From JAWXCE01 sp033764775 (GTDB lineage Bacteria > Pseudomonadota > Alphaproteobacteria > Rhizobiales > Rhodomicrobiaceae): DNA of 64,000 nt. Position numbers and translations under genes: made by a program. The notes under the pieces are model-generated. The model made no database searches. It saw nothing but the letters and a program-made list of their open reading frames with translations, and was not told the origin of the DNA. This document shows positions 33,029-41,543 of the stretch, in pieces (position 1 is the stretch's first letter; each line of letters starts with the position of its first letter). Location of the stretch: assembly GCA_033764775.1 (NCBI GenBank), contig JANRIQ010000012.1, positions 1 to 64,000 of the forward strand. Direction: 5' to 3'.

Positions 33029-33640
33029 ATGTTGAAATGGAACGCATGGCGCGCCTGCGCGGCCGCGACGGTGTTGATGGCGACTGTCTCGGCGGCCCAG
33101 GCGGCCGACGTTTACAGGCCGGAAGAACCTGTGAGCATGAAGGACGACGCCTACTCCCCGCCCATCGCGTGGGGCGGTTTTTACATCGGCGCCAATCTCG
33201 GCGGCTCCTTCGCCGACGACTTCTTCGCAAACGGTCGCCGCGCCTTCGACGAAAACGGGCAAGTGATCGGCGGTCTGCACGCCGGATACAACATCCAGCG
33301 CTCGTCGCCGGTGGTGTTCGGGGTAGAAGCCGACGTGAATTTCGGCGAGGACATCGACTATCTGTCCACCGTACGCGCGCGGCTCGGCTTCGCCGCCAAC
33401 AATGTGCTGTTCTATGGCACGGGCGGCGTGGCGTTTGCGGCGTTCGACGACAAGATTTTCAAGGATGACGAGATCGGCTATGTGCTCGGCGGCGGCATCG
33501 AAGGCAAGGTGAAGCAGAACATGAGCCTCGGCCTTGAGGCGCTGTATCACGATTTCGATGACGCGAAGGTGAAGGGCGGCGGCGAGACCGAGATCGACTT
33601 CTGGTCGGTTCGGGCGCGCGCCACCTTTCATGTGAACTGA
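33029..33640 (+). CDS. Outer-membrane beta-barrel protein (Omp25/RopB-like)
   Basis: A 203-residue precursor with a signal peptide (LKWNAWRACAAATVLMATVSAAQAA) and an eight-strand barrel. The first strand starts GGFYIGANLGGSF, the typical opening of the small rhizobial outer-membrane proteins, and alternating strands follow to a C-terminal aromatic-rich strand (VRARATFHVN). In-frame ATGs at 32999 and 33020 also exist; I prefer 33029 because the signal peptide then starts in the usual way, but no ribosome site decides it. A terminator follows. Likely a structural or stress-related porin-like protein. Confidence 0.8.
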   Translation: MLKWNAWRACAAATVLMATVSAAQAADVYRPEEPVSMKDDAYSPPIAWGGFYIGANLGGSFADDFFANGRRAFDENGQVIGGLHAGYNIQRSSPVVFGVEADVNFGEDIDYLSTVRARLGFAANNVLFYGTGGVAFAAFDDKIFKDDEIGYVLGGGIEGKVKQNMSLGLEALYHDFDDAKVKGGGETEIDFWSVRARATFHVN

Positions 33641-33664
33641 GGCGCCGTTTCACGAGTGCAGATA

Positions 33665-33690
33665 AGCGTCGCTCAATGCGGCGCTTTTTT
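33665..33690 (+). terminator. Rho-independent terminator
   Basis: AGCGTCGC and GCGGCGCT pair (one U-G pair) around a TCAAT loop, followed by six T. It lies 25 bases after the barrel gene. Confidence 0.8.
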
Positions 33691-33727
33691 ACGGGCTGGG
33701 TCCGCAGGTTTGATCCAGCGCGCTACG

Positions 33728-34222
33728 CTATTTTGCGGAATTGGCCGTGGCGAAGTGCGAGCGGTGCGGATTGAGCGCGGCGTCGGCCTTCATGTGCATA
33801 TGCCGCCACTTGGCGGCGGTGTTGCTCACCACATTGGCCATAAGCGCGCGCAGCCGGTCGAGCATGGCGCAGCGAGCCTCGGGCGCGGCGGCGGCGTCAC
33901 CTCCCAACGCGGCAACCTCGCCAAGCAATGCCTTGTTGCGCGCGTCGAACTGTTGGGTCGCTTCGTCCCTCACGAACGGCGCCGCATTGGCTAGAAAATC
34001 CGCCTCACTCCAGCCCTGCTGGGTTTTGATGAGACTGAGTTTTTCCTGAAGGGCGCGTTTGTTGCCGTCCGCCTCGCGGTTGATGGCGGCGTTGGCCTCC
34101 GCGACCACCGCCTCGAAGGCGGCTTTGTTGCATGTCTCGGCCAGGGCGCTCCCAGCCGGCGCGCCGCTAGACGCCAGTGTGACGGCGATGACGGCGGGTT
34201 TCATAAAGCGCGTTGCAAGCAT
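33728..34222 (-). CDS. Secreted helical protein, hypothetical
   Basis: A 164-residue precursor with a signal peptide (MKPAVIAVTLASSGAPAGSALAET after a short start). The mature part is helical, with two cysteines (ETCNKAAF and ARCAMLDRL). Starts at 34222 or 34204 are possible. A TATAAT sequence lies just ahead of the first ATG on the minus strand, so the transcript may start within the annotated first codons and favour 34204. No family recognised; it lies convergent with the barrel gene. Confidence 0.6.
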   Translation of the reverse strand: MLATRFMKPAVIAVTLASSGAPAGSALAETCNKAAFEAVVAEANAAINREADGNKRALQEKLSLIKTQQGWSEADFLANAAPFVRDEATQQFDARNKALLGEVAALGGDAAAAPEARCAMLDRLRALMANVVSNTAAKWRHMHMKADAALNPHRSHFATANSAK

Positions 34223-34262
34223 GCGGCATTATAGGGCGCGGCTGAGCCAAGATTATGGCGGA

Positions 34263-35060
34263 TTAACGCCGGATCTCAAATCGGTACGCGGCGCCGACGC
34301 CGACCGAGAACTGATCCTCCGAGCCGCGGTCGTCCACCAGCGGGTTGTCGGCCGCACCGTCGAGGAGGCGGTCGTATTCGGCGTAGGCTTTCAAGGAGAG
34401 GCGCTCGGACACCTGATAGCTGGCGCTCACCGTGGCGCCGACCGAATGCAGGCCGCCCTCGGCGTCGAACGGCGCAAGACCGGATGCGATGGAATCCGCC
34501 GCGCTGACGCCGAAATAGGCGTCGTTGAAATCGTCGCTCACGACTGTCAGGCGCGGTCCAGCCGTGAAAGTCCAAGGGCCGCGATTGAGCACTGCGTCGG
34601 CTGCGAAGTTGGCGACAAACCCCTCATGGCCGTTCACCCCCTGCAAAAGCTCAACGCGCGCGCGGAAAGCGTCGCCCGCCCAATATTCCGCGAAGGCGCC
34701 GAGTTCAAAGGTGTAATCCACATCGTCGAGGCCGCGCGTGTCGCGGTTGTCGCCCGCATCGCGCTCGTTGCGCAGTGCAAAGGCCGGGCCGAAGCGGAAG
34801 CCGCCGCGGTCGATGAGCGCGAAGCCGCCGGCGTCGCCGGGTAGGCTAAGATACTCTTTCGTCCCCTCGCGACGGATATTGAAGATTGGCTTAAAGGCGG
34901 CTTCGTAATCGTCAGAGCCGAGATAGTCCGGCTGGCCGACAATGTAGCCGCCGATCGTGACGATCCAGACATCGCCGACCGGCTCGAAGTCGTCGGCGCG
35001 CGCTGGTTGCCAAGCAGCAAGAGAAACGCTCAACGCCAAAGCCGCGCCAAATGCCCGCAT
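34263..35060 (-). CDS. MipA/OmpV-family outer-membrane protein
   Basis: A 265-residue precursor starting MRAFGAALALSVSLAAWQPARA, a signal peptide, behind AAGGGGA. The mature part starts with the family feature VGDVWIVTIGGYIVGQPDYLGSDDYEA and continues as amphipathic beta strands that end in a C-terminal barrel strand (VGVGAAYRFEIRR). MipA in Escherichia scaffolds murein enzymes, while other members behave as outer-membrane proteins with no set role. The frame stays open upstream, but that part is antisense of parC, so the ATG at 35060 is right. Confidence 0.85.
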   Translation of the reverse strand: MRAFGAALALSVSLAAWQPARADDFEPVGDVWIVTIGGYIVGQPDYLGSDDYEAAFKPIFNIRREGTKEYLSLPGDAGGFALIDRGGFRFGPAFALRNERDAGDNRDTRGLDDVDYTFELGAFAEYWAGDAFRARVELLQGVNGHEGFVANFAADAVLNRGPWTFTAGPRLTVVSDDFNDAYFGVSAADSIASGLAPFDAEGGLHSVGATVSASYQVSERLSLKAYAEYDRLLDGAADNPLVDDRGSEDQFSVGVGAAYRFEIRR

Positions 35061-35173
35061 GATGATTCCCCTTTTAACCTGCTTCCACCGGTAACGCGAT
35101 AAGCCGTTCTGTAGCAATGCAAATCGGCCTAGCGAGCCCGGTTTAGGACGGAGGCGTGGCTGCCGCGCAACCG

Positions 35174-37417
35174 TCAGAACGCATTCACGCCGAAGCGGCC
35201 GTCGCGCGGAAAACCTTTGGGCGCGGGCTGGCCGGCGCTCGCTCGCGCGCCCTCGAATTCGCCGATGTCGGCCAGCGTGCGCGCCCGGCCCGCCGCGTCC
35301 GCCCACTGCACGCCGCCGCCCCGCGCGAACACCTGCGCGTCGGCGAGCCCGCCGTCCTTGTATTTTTGCAGCCGCACGCCCTTGCCGCGCGCCATCTCCG
35401 GCAGTTCGGCGAGCGGGAAAATGAGTAGCCGGCGGTTTTCGCCGATCACCGCCACGCTGTCGCCGATGGCGGGCGCGCACAGGGCCGCGCGATCGGGCGC
35501 CTCGACATTCAGCGCCTGCTTGCCTTTGCGCGTCGAAGCGACCACGTCATCCTCGGCGACGATAAACCCGTTGCCGGCCTTCGACGCAACGAGCAGCTTG
35601 CGTCCCGGCTTGTGCGAGAAGATTTCGAGGATTTCGCCCTCCTCCTCCATGTCGATCATCAGCCGCACCGGTTCGCCCTGGCTTCGGCCGCCGGGTAGCG
35701 CGCTGGCGTCAAGCGTGTAGAACTTGCCGTTCGTTGCGAACAGCACGAGCTTGTCGGCGGTGGTCGTCTTCACCGCGCGCAGCAGGCTGTCGCCGGTCTT
35801 GAACTGCAGCTTGGTCAGATCGTCGGCGTGGCCTTTGAGCGCGCGGATCCAGCCTTTTTCGGAGAGGATCACCGTCACCGGCTCCTTCTCGATGAAGGCC
35901 TGCTCCACCTCGCCGTTGATTTCCGGCATTTCGCCGAACTGGGAGCGGCGGCGGCCGATCGCCGTGCCCTTGCCGAAGCGCGCTTTCAGCTCGCCGATCT
36001 CCGCGGCGATCTTGTCCCACTGCTTTTCTTCGGAGTCGACGAGGGCGTTCAGTTCGGCCTGCTCGCGTTTCAGCGCGTCGTTCTCGGTCTTGATCTCCAT
36101 CTCCTCAAGTCGCCGCAGCGAGCGCAGCCGCATGTTGAGGATGGCCTCCGCCTGCACCTCGGAGAGCTTGAATGTGCTCATGAGCACCGGCTTCGGCTCG
36201 TCCTCCTGCCGGATGATGCGGATGACCTCGTCCAGGTTGAGGTACGCGATGAGGTAGCCGCCAAGCACCTCCAGCCGGTGCGCGATCTTCTCAAGCCGGT
36301 GGCGCGAGCGGCGGACGAGCACCTCGCGGCGGTGCGCCAGCCATTCGTTGAGGAGCGCAGGCAGGCCCATCACCATCGGCACGCGGCCGCGGCTGAGCAC
36401 GTTCATGTTGAGCGGGAAGCGCACCTCAAGCTCGGTGAGCTTGAACAGCCCCTCCATCATCACCTCGGCGTCGACCGTACGCGACTTCGGTTCGATGACG
36501 ATGCGGATGTCCTCGGCGGACTGATCGTCCACGTCGCCAACGAGGGGCAGCTTCTTCGCCTCCATCAGTTCGGCGATCTTCTCGATCAGCCGCGATTTCT
36601 GCACCTGATAGGGGATTTCCGTGACGACGATCTGATAGCCGCCGCGCCCTGTCTCCTCCCGCGTCCAGCGCGCCCGCAGGCGGAAGCCGCCGCGCCCGGT
36701 GCGGTAGGCCTCGATGACGCTGGCGCGATCCTCCACGATGACGCCGCCGGTCGGGAAATCTGGTCCGGGGACAAAGTCGATGAGCTTGTCCGCGCCCGCC
36801 TTCGGATTCCGGATGAGGTAAAGCGCCGCGTCGCAGAGTTCGTCCAGATTGTGCGGCGGGATGGAGGTCGCCATGCCCACCGCGATGCCCGACGAGCCGT
36901 TCGCCAGCAGGTTTGGGAAGTTCGACGGCAGCACCACCGGCTCCTTGTGCTCGCCGTCATAGGTCTCGCGGAACTCGACCGTGTCCTCGTCGATGGCCTC
37001 CAGAAGGCTCGCCGCAACCGTCGTCAGCTTCGCCTCGGTGTAGCGCATCGCGGCGGCGTTATCGCCGTCGATGTTGCCGAAGTTGCCCTGCCCGTCGATG
37101 AGCGGATAACGCTGGGCGAAGTCTTGGGCAAGCCGCACGAGCGCGTCATAGATGGCCTGGTCGCCGTGCGGGTGAAACATGCCGATCACGTCGCCGACGA
37201 CGCGCGCGGACTTCTTGAAGCCGCCTTCTGGATCGAGGCGGAGCTGCCGCATGGCGTAGAGCACACGGCGATGCACGGGCTTCAGGCCGTCGCGGGCGTC
37301 GGGCAGCGCCCGGCCCATGATCGTTGAGAGCGCGTAGGCGAGGTAGCGCTCTTCCAGTGCATCCCGCAAATTCACCGGCTCTATCCCGGCGCCGTCGAGA
37401 ATCGTTTCATCGGCCAT
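35174..37417 (-). CDS. parC: DNA topoisomerase IV subunit A
   Basis: A 747-residue subunit that cuts and rejoins DNA to separate sister chromosomes, working with ParE (not in the window). The N-terminal breakage domain has DGLKPVHRRVLYAM, the helix-turn-helix FHPHGDQAIYDALV (Gln87 occupies the place of Ser80 of Escherichia coli ParC) and the catalytic Tyr126 in AAAMRYTEAKL. A coiled-coil neck follows and then the C-terminal beta-pinwheel from about 500. The length is normal for alphaproteobacterial ParC. It lies alone, divergent from the Rrf2 gene. Confidence 0.96.
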   Translation of the reverse strand: MADETILDGAGIEPVNLRDALEERYLAYALSTIMGRALPDARDGLKPVHRRVLYAMRQLRLDPEGGFKKSARVVGDVIGMFHPHGDQAIYDALVRLAQDFAQRYPLIDGQGNFGNIDGDNAAAMRYTEAKLTTVAASLLEAIDEDTVEFRETYDGEHKEPVVLPSNFPNLLANGSSGIAVGMATSIPPHNLDELCDAALYLIRNPKAGADKLIDFVPGPDFPTGGVIVEDRASVIEAYRTGRGGFRLRARWTREETGRGGYQIVVTEIPYQVQKSRLIEKIAELMEAKKLPLVGDVDDQSAEDIRIVIEPKSRTVDAEVMMEGLFKLTELEVRFPLNMNVLSRGRVPMVMGLPALLNEWLAHRREVLVRRSRHRLEKIAHRLEVLGGYLIAYLNLDEVIRIIRQEDEPKPVLMSTFKLSEVQAEAILNMRLRSLRRLEEMEIKTENDALKREQAELNALVDSEEKQWDKIAAEIGELKARFGKGTAIGRRRSQFGEMPEINGEVEQAFIEKEPVTVILSEKGWIRALKGHADDLTKLQFKTGDSLLRAVKTTTADKLVLFATNGKFYTLDASALPGGRSQGEPVRLMIDMEEEGEILEIFSHKPGRKLLVASKAGNGFIVAEDDVVASTRKGKQALNVEAPDRAALCAPAIGDSVAVIGENRRLLIFPLAELPEMARGKGVRLQKYKDGGLADAQVFARGGGVQWADAAGRARTLADIGEFEGARASAGQPAPKGFPRDGRFGVNAF

Positions 37418-37487
37418 GCGCCATGCCTAGCGCGGCGGCCGGTCCCGCTCAAGACTGCTTGCGAACAGCAACCAACGTTTTGCTCCA

Positions 37488-37517
37488 TTGCGTCAGTGTA
37501 ACGGCGACACATATATG
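37488..37517 (+). promoter_or_regulatory. Candidate promoter of the Rrf2 gene
   Basis: TTGCGT (37488-37493) and TATATG (37512-37517) are 18 bases apart. A TGT-N9-ACA dyad lies in the spacer and could be an operator. Transcription would begin about at the ATG at 37522, so the mRNA may be leaderless. Confidence 0.4.
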
Positions 37518-37521
37518 CGTA

Positions 37522-37950
37522 ATGCCGACATCCACACGCTTCGCCGTGGCCGTCCATGCCCTAGCCGCGCTGGCGGTCAACAACGGTAAGCCGGTTCGCT
37601 CTGAACAGATCGCCGCAAGCGCCGGCACCAACCCGGTGGTGATCCGCGCCATCCTGTCCCGCTTGGCCGATGCATCCCTAACCTCGGCGCAGCTCGGACC
37701 GGGCGGCGGCGCGTTTCTTGCGAAGCCGGCGGAGGCGATCACGTTGCTCGACGTGTACAAAGCGGTGGAGGATGAAGAGTTCTTTGCCATGCACCGCGGC
37801 GACCCGGACAAAAGTTGCTTCGTAGGGCGCAATATCCAACACGTTCTGCGCCAAACGACGCACAAAGCCGAGGCCGCGCTGGAGAACGAGTTGCGCCGAG
37901 TGACCGTCGCCGACATCGCTCACGAGCTTGTGAAACGGTCGGAAGCGTAA
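37522..37950 (+). CDS. Rrf2-family transcription regulator
   Basis: A 142-residue winged helix-turn-helix protein. The N-terminus matches the family (STRFAVAVHALAALAVNN), followed by the recognition part IAASAGTNPVVIRAILSRLADA and the wing GGGAFLAKPAEAITLLDVYKAVE. Only one cysteine lies in the region that holds the iron-sulfur ligands of IscR and NsrR (KSCFVGRN), so it is closer to YwnA-like members that sense redox or small molecules. The gene starts 55 bases before the hydrolase-cupin pair and probably controls it. No Shine-Dalgarno is seen. Confidence 0.88.
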   Translation: MPTSTRFAVAVHALAALAVNNGKPVRSEQIAASAGTNPVVIRAILSRLADASLTSAQLGPGGGAFLAKPAEAITLLDVYKAVEDEEFFAMHRGDPDKSCFVGRNIQHVLRQTTHKAEAALENELRRVTVADIAHELVKRSEA

Positions 37951-38005
37951 CTTTTCGTCTTATTGTGTATTTATGTCGGCGACGCAATTTTAATTAGGAG
38001 TTCGC

Positions 38006-38932
38006 ATGCGTAGATTTGTCAGGGGCGCCGGTGTCGCGCTTTTCGTCGGAGTGGGTGCGGCGACCGCTCAGGCGATGCCATCCTTCCCTTTAGACTTCCA
38101 GGAGAAAACCATCGAGATCGCGGACGGCGTCGCGATCCACACGCGGATCGGCGGGCGCGGGCCGGTTGCAATCCTGCTCCACGGGTTCACGCAGACAGGG
38201 GATATGTGGGCGCCGCTCGCCGCCGATCTCGCGCGCGACCACACTGTGATTGTGCCAGACTTGCGCGGGCAAGGCCGATCCTCGCGGCCGGCTTCCGGCT
38301 ACGACAAGAAAACCATGGCCGCCGACATCCGGGCGGTGACGGCCAAGCTGGGTTATGACGGCCCGGCCGCCGTCGTCGGCCACGACATCGGTATGATGGT
38401 GGCCTACGCTTACGCGGCGCAATATCCCGACAAGGTGTCGCGCCTTGCGCTGCTTGAGGCGCCTCTGCCGGGCATTCAGCCTTGGGACGATATTCTGAAA
38501 AATCCGCGCGTCTGGCATTTCAGCTTTCATGGCCCTTACGCGGAGAAACTCGTCGCGGGCAGAGAGCGCATCTATCTCGACCGGTTCTGGGATGAGTTTG
38601 CGGCGCAGCCTACGAAGATCACCGACGATATGCGGCGTCATTACACGAGCGTTTACGCAAAACCGGGGGCCATGCGAGCGGGGTTCGCGCAATTCGCTGC
38701 TTTTCCGGAGGACGCTTCGGATAATCAGAAATTCTCAACACGGAAACTGACCATGCCGGTGCTCGCCGTCGGCGGCGAAAAATCGTTCGGACCGGGCGTG
38801 GAGTTGATCGCCACGAGCGTGGCGGAGAACGTGCGTAGCGCAGTCGTTCCCGGCGTCGGCCATTGGCTGATGGAAGAGGCGCCGGAAGAGACGACCAAAA
38901 TCGTGCGGCAGTTTTTGGCAAGCACCCGGTAA
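38006..38932 (+). CDS. Secreted alpha/beta hydrolase (epoxide hydrolase/dehalogenase-like)
   Basis: A 308-residue precursor with a signal peptide (VRGAGVALFVGVGAATAQA). The fold is clear: LLHGFTQTGDMW forms the oxyanion region, the nucleophile is Asp127 in VVGHDIGM, and the catalytic His lies in GVGHWLMEE near 285. An Asp nucleophile and the RGQGRSSRP loop place it with epoxide hydrolases and haloacetate dehalogenases, not with esterases. The exact substrate is unknown. It follows the Rrf2 regulator and precedes the cupin by 15 bases, so the three likely form one response unit. Confidence 0.88.
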   Translation: MRRFVRGAGVALFVGVGAATAQAMPSFPLDFQEKTIEIADGVAIHTRIGGRGPVAILLHGFTQTGDMWAPLAADLARDHTVIVPDLRGQGRSSRPASGYDKKTMAADIRAVTAKLGYDGPAAVVGHDIGMMVAYAYAAQYPDKVSRLALLEAPLPGIQPWDDILKNPRVWHFSFHGPYAEKLVAGRERIYLDRFWDEFAAQPTKITDDMRRHYTSVYAKPGAMRAGFAQFAAFPEDASDNQKFSTRKLTMPVLAVGGEKSFGPGVELIATSVAENVRSAVVPGVGHWLMEEAPEETTKIVRQFLASTR

Positions 38933-38947
38933 AGAAAGGAAGCGATC

Positions 38948-39412
38948 ATGATGACGAAAGTGTTCGGCGTGGCGCTTGCCGCCGCAGCCTTCTCGATATC
39001 AGTGCGGGCGGAGCAGGTTCCGGCCCAGATTGTGCCGGTCGGCGAGATTCCCTGGCCGAAAGATCAGTCTCAGCAGTTGGGATCCAGCCAGACGCCAGGG
39101 CTCAACACCGTCATGATTGTGGGCGATGGCGAAACGAACCGGCTTTATTCAATCATGTTTCGCGTTCCGCCCAACGCCCGCATCGCTCCGCACTCTCACC
39201 CGGATAATAGATCGTGCTTCGTCTTGACAGGACTTTGGCGTTTTGCGTTCGGCGACCGTTATGACGAAACAAAGCTCTTAGACCTTCCTCCGGGCAGTCA
39301 TTACACGGAGCCGGGCGGGAGGGCTCACTTTGCGGCCACAGGTCCGCAAGGCGCGCTGGTGCAATGCACGGCGGTCGGCCCCACGGCGACGACTTTCGTG
39401 GATGAAAAGTAA
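38948..39412 (+). CDS. Secreted cupin-domain protein
   Basis: A 154-residue precursor with a signal peptide (VFGVALAAAAFSISVRA). The single cupin barrel has the metal-binding signature APHSHPDNRSCFVLTG (motif 1) and a second His in GGRAHFAAT (motif 2). It could bind a metal and act on or bind a small molecule. It is co-transcribed with the hydrolase; an AGGAAG sequence lies nine bases before the ATG. It converges with recO. Confidence 0.8.
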   Translation: MMTKVFGVALAAAAFSISVRAEQVPAQIVPVGEIPWPKDQSQQLGSSQTPGLNTVMIVGDGETNRLYSIMFRVPPNARIAPHSHPDNRSCFVLTGLWRFAFGDRYDETKLLDLPPGSHYTEPGGRAHFAATGPQGALVQCTAVGPTATTFVDEK

Positions 39413-39456
39413 ATGGCGCGGCGCTCGACGGTCGTCAACGCCGCAGGGCGTTGGCG

Positions 39457-40179
39457 TCAATTCCGCGGCTCATCCTTAGCGCTCACCACGAGCGCGCGGG
39501 GTGCGGGCAGATGCAGCCCGGCGGGCGCCAGCGCGTGCTTCTCGATAAAATGGCCGGTTAGCGCCAGGCTGGCTTTCGCGCCCTCCGCGTCCGGCCAGCG
39601 CCCGGTCAGCAGATGCGGGGGCAACGGCAGCAGCTTGTCGGCGTAAGGAGCGCCCGCCGCCGCCGAAACCGCGCGGCCGGACTTAGGCGACACGTAAACA
39701 AGGTTCTCGCGAGCGCCGGTCGCCGCGCACTCGGTCAGGTCGAGGCCGAAGCCAAGCTCCTGCAGCAGCTTGAACTCGAACTGGGCGTAAGCCTCACGGC
39801 GGCCGCCCGGCGCGTCGGCCTGCTCCAGCGCCGCCAGCGCTGCGTCGAACAACTCCGGATGCGGATCGCGCTCGGGCAACAGCCGCGCAAAGAACGCGAC
39901 GCAGGAGACGACGGCGAGCGCGGCCGGATCGTCCATGGCGCGGGTGGCGTGCGCGGCGGCGAGTTCGACGGAAAGGCCGCCCAGGCTATCCTCAAGCCGG
40001 GCGCGCCATGTGGCTTTCACAAGGTTGCCGGCTTGCAGCGCCGGGCGGATGCGGCGCGAGCGCCCGCCATGCACCAGCCCGAGGCAGCGGCCCATGGAAC
40101 GGGCGAACACCTCCGCGATCGCCGCGTTCTCGCCGAACGGGCGCGCGGAGAGAACGATGGCGTCGTCCGTCCACTGCAT
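39457..40179 (-). CDS. recO: DNA repair protein RecO
   Basis: A 240-residue protein with the RecO layout: an N-terminal OB fold (MQWTDDAIVLSARPFGENAAIAEVF), a helical middle part and a C-terminal part with the Cys region ECAATGARENLVYVSPKSGRAV. In known systems RecO helps load RecA on gaps together with RecR. It lies in the usual alphaproteobacterial neighbourhood, downstream of era, with a small secreted protein gene inserted between them. Length is normal. Confidence 0.93.
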   Translation of the reverse strand: MQWTDDAIVLSARPFGENAAIAEVFARSMGRCLGLVHGGRSRRIRPALQAGNLVKATWRARLEDSLGGLSVELAAAHATRAMDDPAALAVVSCVAFFARLLPERDPHPELFDAALAALEQADAPGGRREAYAQFEFKLLQELGFGLDLTECAATGARENLVYVSPKSGRAVSAAAGAPYADKLLPLPPHLLTGRWPDAEGAKASLALTGHFIEKHALAPAGLHLPAPRALVVSAKDEPRN

Positions 40180-40201
40180 GGGACCCTTAGATGAGACCTG
40201 C

Positions 40202-40510
40202 CTATTTGCAGGGCTTGGCGCTCGCGTTGCATTTGAAGCCGAAACCGGCTTTGAAGCAATCGACGTCTCGTCCTTTGGCGTTGCTCCAGCTTTTCCAAGC
40301 GACGCCGAGGGTTCCGCCGACCTTGGTGGACCAGCGCTGCTTTGCGTTGAATCTGGCCGCGTCTTTGTTGTTCAAAATGACGCTGGTCGCGGTCACGTTG
40401 TAGGGCTTGCACATGGCGGCTTCGGCTGGAGTAAATGCAGAAGATCCGAGCGCTACAGCAAGGAAAGCAGCGGAAACCTTCACAGCGACGGCGGTTTTGA
40501 AAGCACTCAT
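40202..40510 (-). CDS. Small secreted cysteine-containing protein
   Basis: A 102-residue precursor with a signal peptide (VKVSAAFLAVALGSSAFTPAEA) behind AAGGA. The mature part of about 71 residues has four cysteines (MCKPYN, DCFKAG, KCNASA, PCK), so two disulfides are likely, and many Lys, Asn and Trp residues. Its composition differs from the housekeeping genes on either side. It lies between era and recO, an uncommon insertion. I recognise no family. Confidence 0.65.
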   Translation of the reverse strand: MSAFKTAVAVKVSAAFLAVALGSSAFTPAEAAMCKPYNVTATSVILNNKDAARFNAKQRWSTKVGGTLGVAWKSWSNAKGRDVDCFKAGFGFKCNASAKPCK

Positions 40511-40601
40511 TTTCGGTGTCCTTATATGTGTTAAGTGATATTGCTTATTTATTGAAATACAGCTGAACGCCGTCTGAAATCGTTGTTCATACAAAAAACT
40601 G

Positions 40602-41543
40602 TCAGGTTTTGGGGAACTCAAGCCCCATCTCGCGGTAGCGCTCGGGGTCGTCGGCCCAGTTGTCGCGCACCTTCACGAACAGAAAAAGATGGGCGGCCGT
40701 CCCCAGCCCCTGGCTGATCTCCTCGCGCGCCTTCATGGAGATTTCCTTCACCGTCGCGCCGCCCTTGCCGAGCACGATGCTTTTCTGGCTGTCGCGCTCG
40801 ACGAAGATGGTCTGCTCGATGCGCACGGAGCCGTCCTTCATGGCTTTCCAGTCAGTGGTCTCGACAGTGGAGGCGTAGGGCAGTTCGTCATGCAAGCGGA
40901 GAAACAGCTTCTCGCGCGTCACCTCCGCCGCCCACAGCCGCAGCGGCGCGTCCGAGAGCTGATCCTCGGGGAACATCCACGGCCCCGCGGGCGCGTTTTG
41001 CGCCAGATAAGCTCTCAAATCGCTCACGCCCGACCCCGCCAACGCCGAGATCATGAACACCTCGTCGAAGCGCGCCGCCCCGGTCACGCTCTCGGCGAGC
41101 GTCAGCAGCGCGCCCTTGTTCTCCACCCGGTCGACCTTGTTGAGGACGAGAGCGCGCGGCCCCCGCATCTGCGACAGACCGTCGAGGATCGACTCCGTCT
41201 CCGCGTTCAGGCCCTTGGCGGCGTCGATAAGCAGCGCGACCATATCGGCCTCCCGCGCCTCGCCCCACGCGGTCTCGACCATGGCGCGGTCAAGCCGCCG
41301 CTTGGGCGCGAAGATGCCGGGCGTATCGACCAGCACCAGTTGCGCGGCGCCCTGCATGGCGATGCCGCGGATGCGCGCCCGCGTCGTTTGCACCTTGTGG
41401 CTGACGATCGTGACCTTGGCCCCGACCAGCGCGTTAACCAGCGTCGATTTGCCCGCATTGGGCGCGCCGATCACTGCCACGAAGCCGCAGCGGGTCGGCT
41501 CGGCGTCAGGCGGGCGCAGTGCGGCAGGCGTGTCCTCAACCAT
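40602..41543 (-). CDS. era: GTPase Era
   Basis: A 313-residue ribosome assembly GTPase. The GTPase domain has G1 GAPNAGKST (26-34), G2 TTRARIRG, G3 DTPGIF and G4 NKVDR. The C-terminal KH domain carries VLGKGGATVKEIS and binds the 3' end of 16S rRNA in known Era proteins. The frame is open far upstream, but the ATG at 41543 overlaps the rnc stop by eight bases, which is the conserved arrangement. Confidence 0.96.
   Translation of the reverse strand: MVEDTPAALRPPDAEPTRCGFVAVIGAPNAGKSTLVNALVGAKVTIVSHKVQTTRARIRGIAMQGAAQLVLVDTPGIFAPKRRLDRAMVETAWGEAREADMVALLIDAAKGLNAETESILDGLSQMRGPRALVLNKVDRVENKGALLTLAESVTGAARFDEVFMISALAGSGVSDLRAYLAQNAPAGPWMFPEDQLSDAPLRLWAAEVTREKLFLRLHDELPYASTVETTDWKAMKDGSVRIEQTIFVERDSQKSIVLGKGGATVKEISMKAREEISQGLGTAAHLFLFVKVRDNWADDPERYREMGLEFPKT

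Noticed and set aside
35828..37327. A 499-codon open frame on the plus strand
   Set aside because: It is antisense to parC, which is intact and highly conserved; the frame is a by-product of high GC.
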